Positions 53,058 to 62,806 of a stretch of DNA of 64,000 nt are shown piece by piece; positions within the stretch are counted from its first letter, which is position 1; every line of letters starts with the position of its first letter. Below the pieces are notes generated by a model. That model did not search any database. It saw only the letters and a list, made by a program, of their open reading frames with translations, and had not been told where the DNA came from. Source of the DNA: Coprococcus phoceensis (lineage in GTDB: Bacteria; Bacillota; Clostridia; Lachnospirales; Lachnospiraceae). The stretch covers positions 2,021,421-2,085,420 of the forward strand of contig NZ_FNWC01000007.1 of assembly GCF_900104635.1 (NCBI RefSeq), written 5' to 3'. The position numbers and the translations under genes were made by a program.

Positions 53058-54419
53058 CTATTTTTTACCGTATTGTTTACATATCTTTACAACAACTCCA
53101 CTCAGAGCCCACAGGGCAATCGCATTCGGAATAACCATCAAACCGTTAAAGAAGTCTGAAAGAGACCATACAAGCTGTACCTTTAAAGTAGAACCGACGA
53201 TTACGAACCCGATTACAAGAATCGAATAAAATTTTGCTGCCTTCTCTCCAAACAGATACTTGACATTGACCTCTCCAAAAAAATGCCATCCAAGAATCGT
53301 GGAGAATGCGAAAAACAGCAAACACACTGCCACAAAAATATCTCCAAAATTTCCGAACCCTTTTGTGAACGCTGCCTGTGTCAGGGCTGTTCCTTCTTTT
53401 CCGCTGTCCAGCACACCGGTTGTCAAAATAGAAAATACCGTTAAGTTCAAAATGATAAATGTGTCAATGAATACACTGATCATCGCCGCAAGTCCCTGTT
53501 TATGCGGATTCTCCACTTTTGCTCTCGCATGTGCATGAGGGGTAGATCCCATACCTGCCTCATTCGAGAACAATCCTCTTGCAACACCAAAACGGATTGC
53601 TTCCCGCACTGCAATACCTGCACCTGCGCCGACTACCGCCTCCGGATTAAATGCTCCGACAAAAATCATCTTAATTGCTCCCGGAAGCGCCGTAATGTTC
53701 ATGAGAATCAGGACTAAACTTCCCACAATATAAATTCCCGCCATGATCGGAACAATCTTTTCCACCACTGACGCGAGACGATTGACTCCTCCAAGAAAGA
53801 TAAATCCAATGACCGCTGCCAGAATCAGTCCAAACACAATTGACGGAATCTCAATATTTCTCGCTGAAAACACTTCCGAAAACGCTGCTCCGATGGAGTT
53901 GGACTGTACCATATTTCCAGTAAATCCAAGCGCCAGTACGATCAGAATTGCAAAAATTGCCGCCAGCGCTTTTCCAAATGTCCCTTTAAATGCCGCCCGT
54001 ATGTAGTAAACCGGTCCGCCTGTCACCTCTCCGTCTTTTTTGACTTTGTACTGTTGTGCCAAAGTCGCCTCGGCATAGATTGTGGACATTCCAAAGAAGG
54101 CGCTTACCCACATCCAGAAAATAGCGCCAGGGCCGCCTCCGATCAGCGCTGTCGCCGCCCCCGCGAGATTACCTGTCCCGACCTGAGCCGCAATTGCCGT
54201 TGCCAGCGATTGAAATGTTGTCATTTCGCCGTTTTTCCCTTTTTCTCCTTTCAGAGAAATATTTCCAAATACCAGTTTAAACCCTTCACCAAATTTCCTG
54301 ATCTGGATAAACTTCAATCGGATTGTAAAATAAATTCCGGTTCCGCAAAGCAAAATAATCAAAATGACATTCCACAAATAATCACTCGCCTTACTCACTA
54401 CTTCTGTTACTGCTTCCAT
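53058..54419 (-). CDS. Sodium:alanine/glycine symporter (AGCS family)
   Basis: A 453-residue membrane protein with about eleven helices. AGCS signature stretches are QSLATAIAAQVGTGNLAGAATALIGGGPGA, given here only in part as GTGNLAGAATALIGGGPGA, and FSNEAGMGSTPHAHARAKVE. The family imports alanine or glycine with sodium. The gene is headed by a glycine riboswitch, which points to glycine as the substrate or regulated solute. GGAGG lies seven bases before the ATG. Confidence 0.95.
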   Translation of the reverse strand: MEAVTEVVSKASDYLWNVILIILLCGTGIYFTIRLKFIQIRKFGEGFKLVFGNISLKGEKGKNGEMTTFQSLATAIAAQVGTGNLAGAATALIGGGPGAIFWMWVSAFFGMSTIYAEATLAQQYKVKKDGEVTGGPVYYIRAAFKGTFGKALAAIFAILIVLALGFTGNMVQSNSIGAAFSEVFSARNIEIPSIVFGLILAAVIGFIFLGGVNRLASVVEKIVPIMAGIYIVGSLVLILMNITALPGAIKMIFVGAFNPEAVVGAGAGIAVREAIRFGVARGLFSNEAGMGSTPHAHARAKVENPHKQGLAAMISVFIDTFIILNLTVFSILTTGVLDSGKEGTALTQAAFTKGFGNFGDIFVAVCLLFFAFSTILGWHFFGEVNVKYLFGEKAAKFYSILVIGFVIVGSTLKVQLVWSLSDFFNGLMVIPNAIALWALSGVVVKICKQYGKK

Positions 54420-54472
54420 TTAAAAACCTCCTGCTCATTCCATACTCACTCGGATATGTCCTAAACAAAGCG

Positions 54473-54498
54473 AAAGACCAGTCATTTGACCGGCCTTT
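54473..54498 (-). terminator. Expression-platform hairpin of the glycine riboswitch
   Basis: On the minus strand AAAGGCCGGTCA pairs with TGACTGGTCTTT (12 positions, two G-U), followed by CGCTTTGTTTAGG. It lies between the aptamer and the symporter start. It could be the terminator or the ghost-aptamer stem of a single-aptamer glycine riboswitch. Confidence 0.6.
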
Positions 54499-54511
54499 GA
54501 AATTCATACAT

Positions 54512-54604
54512 TTGCCCTGTCCTTTTGCCTGAGAGATTAACAGACATTTCTGTCTGCCGTACACCTTCGGCGCTCTAATATTTGAGACTCTCCAGAGTTT
54601 TTTT
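54512..54604 (-). ncRNA. Glycine riboswitch aptamer
   Basis: The minus strand carries the hallmark aptamer sequence: CTCTGGAGAG, then GCGCCGAAGG (in GAGCGCCGAAGGTGTACGG), a variable CAGACA/TGTCTG hairpin, and TCTCTCAGGCAAAAGGACAG. Only one aptamer is present. It lies upstream of the AGCS symporter on the same strand. Singlet glycine riboswitches in Firmicutes usually control transporters, either for uptake or to shed excess glycine. Confidence 0.93.
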
Positions 54605-54739
54605 AATTTTTTATACAACTAAGACTTTAACACATCTTCGTCAAAAATACAACTGTTTTTCTTAGAAAGACATCTTTTGTTATAAATTTGTATTTTTCGG
54701 TAACACTATATATAAATTTTAAGAAAGGATTACCTCATC

Positions 54740-54889
54740 ATGAATACAAAAAAAACAGCAACTACAACAAATTATAGCTGCTATCATTTTTCCGGAAAAA
54801 CAGGCAAAATTGCCAAACAACGTCTGTCTGCCATGCAGCACAGCGATAAAAAAGAATTCCGTACTGCTTTTACAAACAAATCAGATTAA
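54740..54889 (+). CDS. Possible small basic protein, 49 aa
   Basis: A plus-strand ORF starting MNTKKTATTTNYSCYHFSGK and ending EFRTAFTNKSD, rich in Lys, Thr and Ser, without a membrane helix. AAAGGA lies about ten bases before the ATG. It stands between the riboswitch (divergent) and the convergent EamA gene, whose stop is 9 bases away. Codons look normal, but 49 residues is short; function unknown. Confidence 0.45.
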   Translation: MNTKKTATTTNYSCYHFSGKTGKIAKQRLSAMQHSDKKEFRTAFTNKSD

Positions 54890-54898
54890 ATTTTCCAG

Positions 54899-55804
54899 CT
54901 ATTCTTTTTTCAATAAGGACAACATAAGAACTGCCCCCAATATGCCTGCCAGACCAATAAAGTCTACAAATTGAAACGCTGCTCCCATAAACACCACAGT
55001 CATAAATGTGGCTGTCACAGGCTCCACAGACGCAAACAGACTTGCCTTAGATGCCCCAATTAGTCGAACACCTTCCATATATGTTGTAAAGGACAAAATT
55101 GTTCCAACCAAAATTACCGCCGCCATCGCCAGCACTGTATAGATATCCCACATGCCGATCACATGCCAAGGCTTTATAAATACACATAAAAAGATTCCTC
55201 CAATCAGCATTCCCCATCCAATTACATTGAATGTTCCAAACTTTTTCATCAATTCTCCCGGAATCAGATTATAAAGCGCCATTGCCACCGCTGAGGCAAG
55301 TCCCCATACTAAAGTCTCCGTAGAGATGGCAAGATTCGTGATATTTCCATGTGTTGCAAGCAGGAATGTTCCCCCGACAGCCAGAACCAGCGCCAGCATC
55401 TCAATTCTCTGCGGTACTTTTTTATTGCGAACAGAAACGTACAGCATAATAATGATCGGCGCCGTATACTGCAGAACTGTTGCGGTTCCGGCATTTGATG
55501 TCTCCACCGCCACATAATAACTCAATTGACAGAATGCCATCCCAAATATTCCAAACATTATAAGCTGAAATACATCTCTTTTTTCGCGCCATATTTCAAA
55601 CATCTGCTTTTTTTGTTTTGCCCAAACCGTCAGAAGCAATATCAATCCGGCCAGCACAAGCCGCACACTTACAAGCCACTTTGCAGTCAATCCCCGCTCT
55701 TCAAACAAATACTGTCCGCAAACACCTGCAAGTCCCCAAAATATTCCTCCAATAATTGTCAATGCAATTCCTCTTAACTGCTCTCTTCTTTGCATATGAT
55801 TCAT
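54899..55804 (-). CDS. EamA-family (DMT) transporter
   Basis: A 301-residue protein with ten predicted helices in two EamA repeats (GGIFWGLAGVCGQYLFEERG, and later GTILSFTTYMEGVRLIGASK, then FASVEPVTATFMTVVFMG). The last motif is typical of metabolite exporters of this group. The substrate is unknown. It differs in sequence from the other EamA gene at 46390-47334. It appears to be a single-gene unit, divergent from the NUDIX gene. Confidence 0.92.
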   Translation of the reverse strand: MNHMQRREQLRGIALTIIGGIFWGLAGVCGQYLFEERGLTAKWLVSVRLVLAGLILLLTVWAKQKKQMFEIWREKRDVFQLIMFGIFGMAFCQLSYYVAVETSNAGTATVLQYTAPIIIMLYVSVRNKKVPQRIEMLALVLAVGGTFLLATHGNITNLAISTETLVWGLASAVAMALYNLIPGELMKKFGTFNVIGWGMLIGGIFLCVFIKPWHVIGMWDIYTVLAMAAVILVGTILSFTTYMEGVRLIGASKASLFASVEPVTATFMTVVFMGAAFQFVDFIGLAGILGAVLMLSLLKKE

Positions 55805-55962
55805 TTTTCTCTTCCCACATTCTTTTCCGCTACAATTCTATCAAAATTTTTGTTCGCTCACAACTGCATTGCGCGGAAAATTTTTTCAATATATAATTGT
55901 TGGGTTTAAAAATTCATGGTAAAGTAATCCTGACAAACTATCTCAAGGAGGTAAAACTAATT

Positions 55963-56430
55963 ATGGAAATGACAACTTTATGCTACATAGAAAAAGATGA
56001 CTGCTATCTGATGCTGCACCGTGTTTCCAAGAAAAATGATGTCAATAAAGACAAATGGATTGGTGTAGGAGGGCATTTTGAGAAAGACGAAACACCCGAG
56101 GAATGCCTTTTACGAGAGGTAAAAGAAGAGACAGGTCTTACTCTGACTTCTTATCAGTTCCGGGGAATTGTCACATTCATTTCAGACAAAGTCGGACACG
56201 CTGAATATATGTGTCTCTATACTGCCGACGGCTACGAAGGTGAGATGATTTCCTGTGATGAGGGCACTTTAGAATGGGTTCCCAAAAAGGATATCTATCA
56301 GTTGAATCTCTGGGAAGGAGATCGGATCTTTCACCGCCTGATCGCTGAAAATGCTCCATTTTTTTCACTGAAACTTCGCTATGAAGGCGACGTTTTAGTT
56401 GAGGCAAAATTAAGCGGACAGCCTGTATAA
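55963..56430 (+). CDS. NUDIX hydrolase, MutT/8-oxo-dGTP diphosphatase-like
   Basis: A 155-residue NUDIX protein. The box GGHFEKDETPEECLLREVKEETGLTL follows GxxxxxE-x7-REUxEE rules (here G...E...REVKEETG). The N terminus MTTLCYIEKDDCYLMLHRV matches the MutT-like group that hydrolyses oxidised dGTP. The ATG at 55963 follows AAGGAGG by 11 bases; the earlier in-frame ATG at 55897 lacks a site. A GC-rich hairpin overlaps its stop. Exact nucleotide not known. Confidence 0.9.
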   Translation: MEMTTLCYIEKDDCYLMLHRVSKKNDVNKDKWIGVGGHFEKDETPEECLLREVKEETGLTLTSYQFRGIVTFISDKVGHAEYMCLYTADGYEGEMISCDEGTLEWVPKKDIYQLNLWEGDRIFHRLIAENAPFFSLKLRYEGDVLVEAKLSGQPV

Positions 56431-56440
56431 CGGCTGTCCG
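56415..56440 (+). terminator. Hairpin at the end of the NUDIX gene
   Basis: CGGACAGCC / GGCTGTCCG (9 bp) with an 8-base loop, beginning in the last codons and spanning the stop. The plus-strand RNA continues GCUCCUCUUACCCUUUUUCUUUU, so termination is plausible. Confidence 0.55.
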
Positions 56441-56461
56441 GCTCCTCTTACCCTTTTTCTT

Positions 56462-56962
56462 TTATTGGAACAAAACAATGTTCCCGATAAACGGTAATTC
56501 TTCTTTTTTGCTCTTACATGCATTCACAATTCCGATTATTGCAAGTACAACAAGTGCCAAATTTACAATACCTAAGAGATCTCCCAAAGAGATAATCCCA
56601 ACATCCATGAACCATACAAAACGCGATAAAATCCAGTCCAATGCATTCCACAATACACTACAGATAAAAAGCACAAGTCCCTGGTTCGCATGGAATCTGA
56701 CAAATTCTGATTTACTTCCCGACAAAATCGGCACAAACACCAGCAGTCCCAAATATGCAAGCACTGCCAGCACTCTGTCTGTCCCCTCCTCCTTAACGGT
56801 TTGTTCTCTGAAATTGCGCTGCTCTGTCTGATTCTGCGTATATTGACCATTACCGTACTCATATGTATGATGTGTCTCTTCTTTTGGAATCTGTGCACCA
56901 CATGACGGACAAAAATTCATACTGTCCTCTACCTGTCTTCCGCATTTCACACAATATCTCAT
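56462..56962 (-). CDS. Zinc-ribbon membrane protein (DUF4870-like)
   Basis: A 166-residue protein: an N-terminal zinc ribbon (MRYCVKCGRQVEDSMNFCPSC, two CxxC pairs), a Gln/Asn/Thr-rich linker, then three hydrophobic helices from about residue 65 (VLAVLAYLGLLVFVPILSG, then LVLFICSVLWNALDWIL and LGIVNLALVVLAIIGIVNAC). The layout matches DUF4870 proteins of unknown role. The ATG at 56962 follows AAGGAGG by eight bases; a TTG seven codons earlier overlaps the upstream gene and lacks a site. Confidence 0.85.
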   Translation of the reverse strand: MRYCVKCGRQVEDSMNFCPSCGAQIPKEETHHTYEYGNGQYTQNQTEQRNFREQTVKEEGTDRVLAVLAYLGLLVFVPILSGSKSEFVRFHANQGLVLFICSVLWNALDWILSRFVWFMDVGIISLGDLLGIVNLALVVLAIIGIVNACKSKKEELPFIGNIVLFQ

Positions 56963-56975
56963 AGCATCTTCCTCC

Positions 56976-57209
56976 TTAGTCAAGTCCTAATATTTCTGCC
57001 AGAACATCAATGATGATCTCGTTCGTACAAGATTTCACATATCCCAACATATGAAGCGAAATCTCATCCTGCTTCTGTGCTTCCGTCAGATTCTCGTTGT
57101 GCTTTGTCTGATCAATCAGCTGTATCAATTGCGGCGTCAGTTCCTCGTATGTCTCAACAGTCGCCTCCGTCACCAGTTTACTGAGTTCTTCTTTTGTTCT
57201 TGGTACCAT
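56976..57209 (-). CDS. Hypothetical protein, 77 aa
   Basis: A small acidic, helical protein (KEELSKLVTEATVETYEELT, later ISLHMLGYVKSCTNEIIIDV) without signal or membrane segment. GAGGATATAGAT precedes the ATG. It sits 12 bases downstream of smpB and just upstream of the zinc-ribbon membrane gene, so it belongs to the secG-rnr-smpB run or a trailing unit. Not recognised. Confidence 0.75.
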   Translation of the reverse strand: MVPRTKEELSKLVTEATVETYEELTPQLIQLIDQTKHNENLTEAQKQDEISLHMLGYVKSCTNEIIIDVLAEILGLD

Positions 57210-57221
57210 ATCTATATCCTC

Positions 57222-57689
57222 CTAATCCAGATTTCTGATCTTAAAGTCTCTCTGTGCTTCTCTTTGCTGATCTTTCTTTGCAATATCGTTCCGTTTATCA
57301 TAAAGTTTCTTTCCTTTTGCAAGACCGATCTCGACTTTTACAAGACTTCCTTTAAAGTACACCTTCAGCGGGACAAGCGCCATTCCCTTTTCCTTGATCT
57401 TTCCTGTAATTTTATTAATCTCTGATCTGTGAAGCAATAGCTTTCTCACCCGCAGTGGATCTTTATTGAAAATATTTCCTTTTTCATAAGGACTGATATG
57501 CATTCCATAGACAAACACTTCCTCGTTTTCAATACGGATAAATGCTTCTTTGATGCTGCATTTTCCCATGCGAAGGGACTTTACTTCAGTCCCATGCAGA
57601 GAAATTCCCGCCTCGTATGTGTCCAGTATAAAATAATCATGATATGCTTTTTTGTTATTCGCAATTAGTTTCCCCTGTTCTTTTGCCAT
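57222..57689 (-). CDS. smpB: SsrA-binding protein
   Basis: Binds the tRNA-like domain of tmRNA and places it in the ribosomal A site. The 155 residues are typical: [80 protein letters not shown] and a basic tail. The start lies inside the 3' end of rnr (35-base overlap), with AGAGGTGG as ribosome site. Its RNA partner ssrA is at 18608-18951. Confidence 0.98.
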   Translation of the reverse strand: MAKEQGKLIANNKKAYHDYFILDTYEAGISLHGTEVKSLRMGKCSIKEAFIRIENEEVFVYGMHISPYEKGNIFNKDPLRVRKLLLHRSEINKITGKIKEKGMALVPLKVYFKGSLVKVEIGLAKGKKLYDKRNDIAKKDQQREAQRDFKIRNLD

Positions 57690-59823
57690 AATCCACCTCT
57701 TCTTTTTCTACGAATTCAAAATCAATCGTCCGTTGAAGCCGATCTGTCCCTGTTGCCACAATATATACAGTCTGTCCAAGTTTGTAGACTTTCCGTGTAT
57801 GCTCTCCGACCATCTCAAATCGTTCTTCTATATAATCATAATGATCATCATGCATATTAGTTACATGGACAAGACCTTCAATCGTGTTTGGCAGTTCCAC
57901 ATAGATTCCCCATTTGGTAATGCTTGAAATCACACCCTCGAATACTTCGCCGATATGCTCCTCCATATACTCAACTTTCTTTAACTTGATCGTCTCTCTT
58001 TCTGCCTCTTCTGCCAGACGTTCTCTCTCGCTGCACTGTTTCGTCACTTCCGGAAGAATCTTCTCGTAATGCTCACGTCGATTGTCATTCATTCTGCCTC
58101 GCAAATCTTCCTTGATGATGCGATGGATCTGCAGATCCGGATACCGCCTGATCGGCGACGTAAAGTGACAGTAATACGTTGTAGCCAAACCAAAATGTCC
58201 AGTGTTTTCCGGTGTATATTTTGCCTGCTTCATAGATCGAAGCGCCAGTCGGCTGATCAATGCCTCCTCGTTCGTCCCCTCTACTTTTGCAAGCAGCTTT
58301 TGAATCTCTTTTGGACGAACTGCATTGTTTGCAATGTGCATAGAGTGCCCAAAATTATTAATAAAAATCGCCAACTTTTGAATCTTTTCTTCATCCGGCT
58401 GTTCATGTGTCCGGTAAACAAACGGAATCTCCTGCCAAAAATAATGTTCTGCCACCGTCTCATTGGCAAGCAGCATAAAGTCTTCAATAATCTTTGTCGC
58501 CACGTTCCTGTCATATGGTTTCAGCTCAATCGGTTTTCCCTGCTCATCCAGAACCATCTTCGTCTCCGGAAAATCAAAATCAATAGAGCCTCTTTTTTTT
58601 CGCTTTTCGCGTAAAATTCCCGCTACTTTCTCCATCATCTGAAACATTGGTACAAATTCTTCATACTTTTTGCTTTCTTCCTCATCCTGTTCTTCCAGAA
58701 TCTTTTTCACGCTCGTATATGTCATTCGGCGGTCGACACAAATAACTGTCTCCGCTATCTTATAGTCTACTACATTTCCCTTGTCATTGATAGTCATAAT
58801 ACAGCTCAATGCCAAACGATCTTCTCCTTCATTCAAAGAACAGATTCCATTAGAAAGTATATGGGGGAGCATCGGAATCACTCTGTCCACAAGATACACA
58901 CTTGTACCTCTTTTGTAAGCCTCGCGATCCAGCGCGCTTTTTTCCTGTACATAGTTTGTCACATCCGCGATATGCACTCCCAGTTTATAGTTCTCTCCCT
59001 CTTTTGTCAGGGAGATTGCATCGTCCAAATCTTTTGCATCTTCTCCGTCAATCGTCACCATCTGCCAGTCACGGATATCCATTCTCCCTGCCATGTCTGC
59101 CGTACTGACATCTTTTGCCACACGCTCTGCCTGATTCAACACCTTTTCCGGAAATTCAATTGGAAGATCGTACCCTTTTACAATGGACATAATATCTGTC
59201 CCCGGATCATTGACATGCCCGATAATCTCCACAATCTTTCCTTCCGGCTTTTTATTGTCTCCCCCATATTTCGTAAGTTCCACAACTACTTTGTGTCCGG
59301 TGACTGCTCCTTTCGAGCGCTCTAACGGCACGAATACGTCCTTGATAAACCTCTGATTGTCCGGAACGACAAAGCCAAAATTTTTATTCTTCTGAAAATA
59401 TCCAACAAGCCTTGTCGTACCATGTGATAAAACCCGCACAACCTTTCCTTCCCGTCTCTTTCCATCTGGTGCCGATTTGATCGTCACTTCAACCTGATCC
59501 CCATGAAAAGCTCCATTTGTATCATCTTCTGATATAAAAATATCATCGTCTTCCCCTTCTACCGCAACAAAGCCAAATCCTCTCGCATGAGCCTGATAAG
59601 TCCCTACGATACGCTTTGCCTCTCCCTTGGTATACTTCCCTTTTTTAGATACATGTACCTTGCCTTCCGCTTCCAACGAATCCATAATCGCTTTCAGTTC
59701 TTTTCTCTGATCCTTCGGTACTTGCAGTAAGATTGCAAGTTCTTTCAGCTTCATCGGCACATAAAATTCATCACAAATAAAATCATAAATTAATTTTTTT
59801 CGTCTTTCAAATGTCTGATCCAT
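57655..59823 (-). CDS. rnr: Ribonuclease R
   Basis: A 3'-5' exoribonuclease that degrades structured RNA and cooperates with tmRNA/SmpB on faulty mRNA. 722 residues: an N-terminal winged helix ([20 protein letters not shown]), two cold-shock domains ([20 protein letters not shown] and FGFVVPDN), the RNB catalytic core ([14 protein letters not shown], with the metal Asp residues, [11 protein letters not shown] and [18 protein letters not shown]), and a C-terminal S1 domain ([20 protein letters not shown]). It follows secG after a terminator and overlaps smpB. Confidence 0.97.
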   Translation of the reverse strand: MDQTFERRKKLIYDFICDEFYVPMKLKELAILLQVPKDQRKELKAIMDSLEAEGKVHVSKKGKYTKGEAKRIVGTYQAHARGFGFVAVEGEDDDIFISEDDTNGAFHGDQVEVTIKSAPDGKRREGKVVRVLSHGTTRLVGYFQKNKNFGFVVPDNQRFIKDVFVPLERSKGAVTGHKVVVELTKYGGDNKKPEGKIVEIIGHVNDPGTDIMSIVKGYDLPIEFPEKVLNQAERVAKDVSTADMAGRMDIRDWQMVTIDGEDAKDLDDAISLTKEGENYKLGVHIADVTNYVQEKSALDREAYKRGTSVYLVDRVIPMLPHILSNGICSLNEGEDRLALSCIMTINDKGNVVDYKIAETVICVDRRMTYTSVKKILEEQDEEESKKYEEFVPMFQMMEKVAGILREKRKKRGSIDFDFPETKMVLDEQGKPIELKPYDRNVATKIIEDFMLLANETVAEHYFWQEIPFVYRTHEQPDEEKIQKLAIFINNFGHSMHIANNAVRPKEIQKLLAKVEGTNEEALISRLALRSMKQAKYTPENTGHFGLATTYYCHFTSPIRRYPDLQIHRIIKEDLRGRMNDNRREHYEKILPEVTKQCSERERLAEEAERETIKLKKVEYMEEHIGEVFEGVISSITKWGIYVELPNTIEGLVHVTNMHDDHYDYIEERFEMVGEHTRKVYKLGQTVYIVATGTDRLQRTIDFEFVEKEEVDYGKRTGETNCE

Positions 59824-59876
59824 TCTCTCTCCTTTGTCTTTCTAGTCTAAAACAAGTGCTTCCTTCTGCACAGTGT

Positions 59877-59909
59877 AAAAAAAACACTCTTATATCAATA
59901 AGAGTGTTT
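59877..59909 (-). terminator. Rho-independent terminator of secG
   Basis: Perfect 12-bp arms AAACACTCTTAT / ATAAGAGTGTTT with loop ATCA, then eight or nine U on the minus strand. It sits 27 bases past the secG stop and ahead of rnr. Confidence 0.88.
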
Positions 59910-59935
59910 CGCAAATCTCATTCGCCCGTATATGA

Positions 59936-60178
59936 TTAAGCAAATACTTTCAAATTCAATACTGCTGCCAATACGATAAATAACACAGCTGCAAACTTCG
60001 TAGATTTTACAAGAGCGCCTTCCATAGAACGTCCTTTATTCTGTCCCCAGTAGCTTTCTGCAGCACCGCTGATTGTTCCCAGTCCTGCTGACTTTCCCTC
60101 TTGAAGTAATACGATCGCAGTCAATACGATACAATCTATTGCAAATAAAATCATCAATACTGTTTTTAAAATATCCAT
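59936..60178 (-). CDS. secG: Preprotein translocase subunit SecG
   Basis: Small partner of SecY/SecE that helps SecA-driven export. The 80-residue protein has two membrane helices: about 3-22 (LKTVLMILFAIDCIVLTAIV) and about 58-78. Between them is the family loop LLQEGKSAGLGTISGAAESYWG. The ATG at 60178 follows AGGAGGTGTGTAAA; a longer in-frame start at 60238 is not supported. The order eno, secG, rnr, smpB is common in Firmicutes. Confidence 0.94.
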   Translation of the reverse strand: MDILKTVLMILFAIDCIVLTAIVLLQEGKSAGLGTISGAAESYWGQNKGRSMEGALVKSTKFAAVLFIVLAAVLNLKVFA

Positions 60179-60209
60179 TTTACACACCTCCTGAATAAAT
60201 AACATATTT

Positions 60210-60238
60210 ATTTTACCATATGTTTGTTCATTCTGCAA
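60210..60238 (-). promoter_or_regulatory. Promoter of secG
   Basis: Minus-strand TTGCAG (60233-60238), 17-base spacer, TAAAAT (60210-60215), 31 bases before the secG ATG. Confidence 0.6.
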
Positions 60239-60292
60239 GCGTTTCGATTGGATTTCGTATATTTTTTATTAAAAGGTTACTGTTCTGTCACC

Positions 60293-61597
60293 TTAAAAGC
60301 GCTTAAATGGATCTTCGTAACATGACACATTGCCAAGATGTTCTTCTATTCTAAGCAGCTGATTATATTTTGCCACACGCTCCGACCGGCAAGGTGCCCC
60401 TGTCTTAATCTGCCCCGACTGAAATGCAACAGCAATATCCGCTATGATGCTGTCCTCTGTCTCTCCCGACCGGTGGGAAATGATTGTCTTATATCCCGCA
60501 TTTTTCGCCATTTCAATTGCCTCAAATGCCTCTGTCAGTGTCCCAATCTGGTTCACTTTTACAAGAATCGCATTTGCTACCTTCTGTTCAATCCCACGCG
60601 AAAGACGCTTTGTGTTAGTGACAAACAGATCATCTCCAACAAGCTGCACGTCTCTTCCAAGTCTTGTCGTCAAAAGTTCCCATCCTTCCCAGTCTTCTTC
60701 ATCAAGCGGATCTTCAATAGACATGATTGGAAATTCCATAATCAGTTCCTCATAATAATCAATCATCTCCTCCACGGAACGAATTACCTGACCGCCCCGC
60801 ATTTTTCCTTCTCCTTCAAATACATATTTTTTAAAATCTTTGTTGTAGAACTCTGTCGCGGCCGCATCCAATGCGATCACAATATCTTTTCTCGGCTCAT
60901 ATCCTGCCTTTCTTACCGCATCTACAATAAACTGTAATGCTTCTTTTGCATCTTTAAAATCAGGTGCAAATCCACCTTCATCCCCCACCGCTGTACTGTA
61001 ACCCTGCTCTTTTAGCAATGCCTTTAGCGCGTGATAAATTTCTGAGCACATCCGAAGTGCCTCTCGAAAGCAACACGCACCGACCGGCATGATCATAAAT
61101 TCTTGAAAATCAATCGTATTATCTGCGTGCCGTCCTCCATTTAAAATATTCATCATCGGAACCGGCATTTTTTTCGCATTGACTCCTCCAAGATAGGCAT
61201 AAAGCGGAATACGCAACGCTTTTGCCGCTGTTCTCGCAGCAGCCATCGAAACCCCAAGCAACGCATTCGCCCCCATATTACTCTTGTTTTGTGTCCCATC
61301 CGTTTTTAAAAGCACTTGATCCAAATGCGCTTGATCGAATACATTCAGACCAATGACCGCCTGTGCAAGCTTTGTGTTGACATGATCCACCGCCCGTTGT
61401 ACTCCGAGTCCGCCATACCTCTCCTCTCTATCTCGCAGTTCCACAGCTTCGTATTGTCCGGTAGATGCTCCTGACGGCACTGCTGCCCTCCCCAGGAACT
61501 CATCTCCCGCCAAAACTTCTACTTCTATTGTAGGATTCCCTCTGGAATCTAATATTTCTCTTGCGTATACGTCTGTAATCGCCAAATATCTGTTCAT
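60293..61597 (-). CDS. eno: Enolase
   Basis: Converts 2-phosphoglycerate to phosphoenolpyruvate in glycolysis; also a degradosome partner in some bacteria. 434 residues. It has [25 protein letters not shown]-like [48 protein letters not shown] (catalytic Glu), [36 protein letters not shown] (catalytic Lys) and [11 protein letters not shown]. Length is normal. A weak AAGGT/ACCTT hairpin follows its stop, then the secG promoter. Confidence 0.98.
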   Translation of the reverse strand: MNRYLAITDVYAREILDSRGNPTIEVEVLAGDEFLGRAAVPSGASTGQYEAVELRDREERYGGLGVQRAVDHVNTKLAQAVIGLNVFDQAHLDQVLLKTDGTQNKSNMGANALLGVSMAAARTAAKALRIPLYAYLGGVNAKKMPVPMMNILNGGRHADNTIDFQEFMIMPVGACCFREALRMCSEIYHALKALLKEQGYSTAVGDEGGFAPDFKDAKEALQFIVDAVRKAGYEPRKDIVIALDAAATEFYNKDFKKYVFEGEGKMRGGQVIRSVEEMIDYYEELIMEFPIMSIEDPLDEEDWEGWELLTTRLGRDVQLVGDDLFVTNTKRLSRGIEQKVANAILVKVNQIGTLTEAFEAIEMAKNAGYKTIISHRSGETEDSIIADIAVAFQSGQIKTGAPCRSERVAKYNQLLRIEEHLGNVSCYEDPFKRF

Positions 61598-61718
61598 TTT
61601 TATATCCCTCCTCTTCTATTTCTATTGTTACCATATTATGCACTCTAATGCGTTGACTTTTTATGTTTCTAGCGTTACAATTCGTATGAATAGAAATAGA
61701 ATACGGAGAAAACATCAA

Positions 61719-62561
61719 ATGAAAGAAAAATCAAAATCCTTTTTCCTGTTGACTGGAAGTATATTGGTAATGGCAATCGGAATTTACTTTTTCAAATTTG
61801 CCAACAATTTCACATTTGGAGGCATTACAGGTCTTGCTGTTTTAGTTGCCAAAACAGGCGTGATGTCCGCCAGTGATTTTACCTTTATTATGAACATGCT
61901 CCTTTTACTGATTGGACTTATCGTTCTCGGTAAAACATTTGCACTGACTACTGCTTACTGTAGTATTTTACTCTCAGTGCTTTTATCATTACTGGAGCGT
62001 ATTTTTCCTATGTCCCATCCGCTGACAGATCAGCCGATGCTGGAACTTGCCTTTGCAATCGCACTTCCCGCATTCAGCTCTGCTGTACTTTTTAACATTG
62101 GTTCTTCCAGTGGTGGTACAGATGTCATTGCTGCGATTTTTAAAAAATATACGAGCATCAACATCGGACGAGCATTGCTTTTGACAGATTTGGCATTTAC
62201 CATTGCCGGTTTCTTTATTTTTGACATTAAAACCGGTCTATATTCTTTGCTTGGATTGTCTATTCGCTCTTTTATGATTGATAACTTTATCGAAAGTTTT
62301 AATCTTTCAAAATATTTCAATGTTGTATGCAGCCATCCCGAACCCATTTGTGACTTCATCACACATGATTTGATGAGAAGTGCAACGATTGTGGATGCTC
62401 AGGGCGCATTTTCCGGTGAACACCGCTATATTATTTTTACTGCACTGAACCGCCAGCAGGCTATTAAGCTTCGTAATTTTATTAAGCAGCAAGAGCCTGG
62501 AGCATTCATTTTGATTTCTAACACAAGCGAGATTATCGGAAAAGGATTTCATAACGTATAG
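61719..62561 (+). CDS. YitT-family membrane protein
   Basis: A 280-residue protein with five or six membrane helices (for example FFLLTGSILVMAIGIYFFKF and FTFGGITGLAVLVAKTGVMS) and a C-terminal soluble DUF2179 domain (from about residue 205; VVCSHPEPICDFITHDLM, AFILISNTSEIIGKGF). The YitT family is conserved in Firmicutes with unproven transport or regulatory roles. The ATG at 61719 follows GGAG by ten bases; frames to 61638 add a non-family N terminus. It is divergent from eno. Confidence 0.88.
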   Translation: MKEKSKSFFLLTGSILVMAIGIYFFKFANNFTFGGITGLAVLVAKTGVMSASDFTFIMNMLLLLIGLIVLGKTFALTTAYCSILLSVLLSLLERIFPMSHPLTDQPMLELAFAIALPAFSSAVLFNIGSSSGGTDVIAAIFKKYTSINIGRALLLTDLAFTIAGFFIFDIKTGLYSLLGLSIRSFMIDNFIESFNLSKYFNVVCSHPEPICDFITHDLMRSATIVDAQGAFSGEHRYIIFTALNRQQAIKLRNFIKQQEPGAFILISNTSEIIGKGFHNV

Positions 62562-62580
62562 GGCTATATAAATAAAGCAA

Positions 62581-62615
62581 GGGCGAAAAGCTTGTTTTTC
62601 TCAAGTCTTTCGCCC
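62581..62615 (+). terminator. Possible terminator after the YitT gene
   Basis: GGGCGAAA / TTTCGCCC arms with inner CTTG/CAAG pairing and a 7-base loop. There is no clear U run after it. It lies at the left of the 425-base gap 62562-62986. Confidence 0.45.
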
Positions 62616-62668
62616 ATCATTATCATAGAAGTTCCTTTGTATTGCAACAGCTGGGGTAGTAAAACTAT

Positions 62669-62806
62669 TTACCACCCTAGCCGCTCTGTTTTGCCAGTAA
62701 CAAAGGGATCTTGATCTCTACTTTCCAAATATGAAACAAAAACAGGCTCAAAGAGTAAAACTACCCACAAAAATATAAATGGAATTTTAAATCTTTCCAA
62801 AAACAT
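62669..62806 (-). CDS. Possible 45-residue hydrophobic peptide with a 13-codon ORF ahead of it
   Basis: In the gap between the YitT gene and glmM, the minus strand has a strong ribosome site (AAGGAGAGG) before a 13-codon ORF (62787-62828). That ORF overlaps a longer frame starting MFLERFKIPFIFLWVVLLFE, which ends at 62669. The longer frame is one membrane helix plus a charged tail. Either the pair is coupled, or a frameshift split one small gene. Nothing identifies its function, and other explanations for the gap are open. Confidence 0.3.
   Translation of the reverse strand: MFLERFKIPFIFLWVVLLFEPVFVSYLESRDQDPFVTGKTERLGW

Noticed and set aside
54391..54618. 75-codon minus-strand frame at the AGCS leader
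   Set aside because: It covers the glycine riboswitch and expression platform; the RNA explanation accounts for the sequence fully.
62651..62677. Hairpin GGGTAGTAAA/TTTACCACCC as a third copy of the 46-bp palindrome
   Set aside because: Only GTAGTAAAA and a G-rich edge are shared; the outer arms differ. It may be a distant relative but cannot be claimed.
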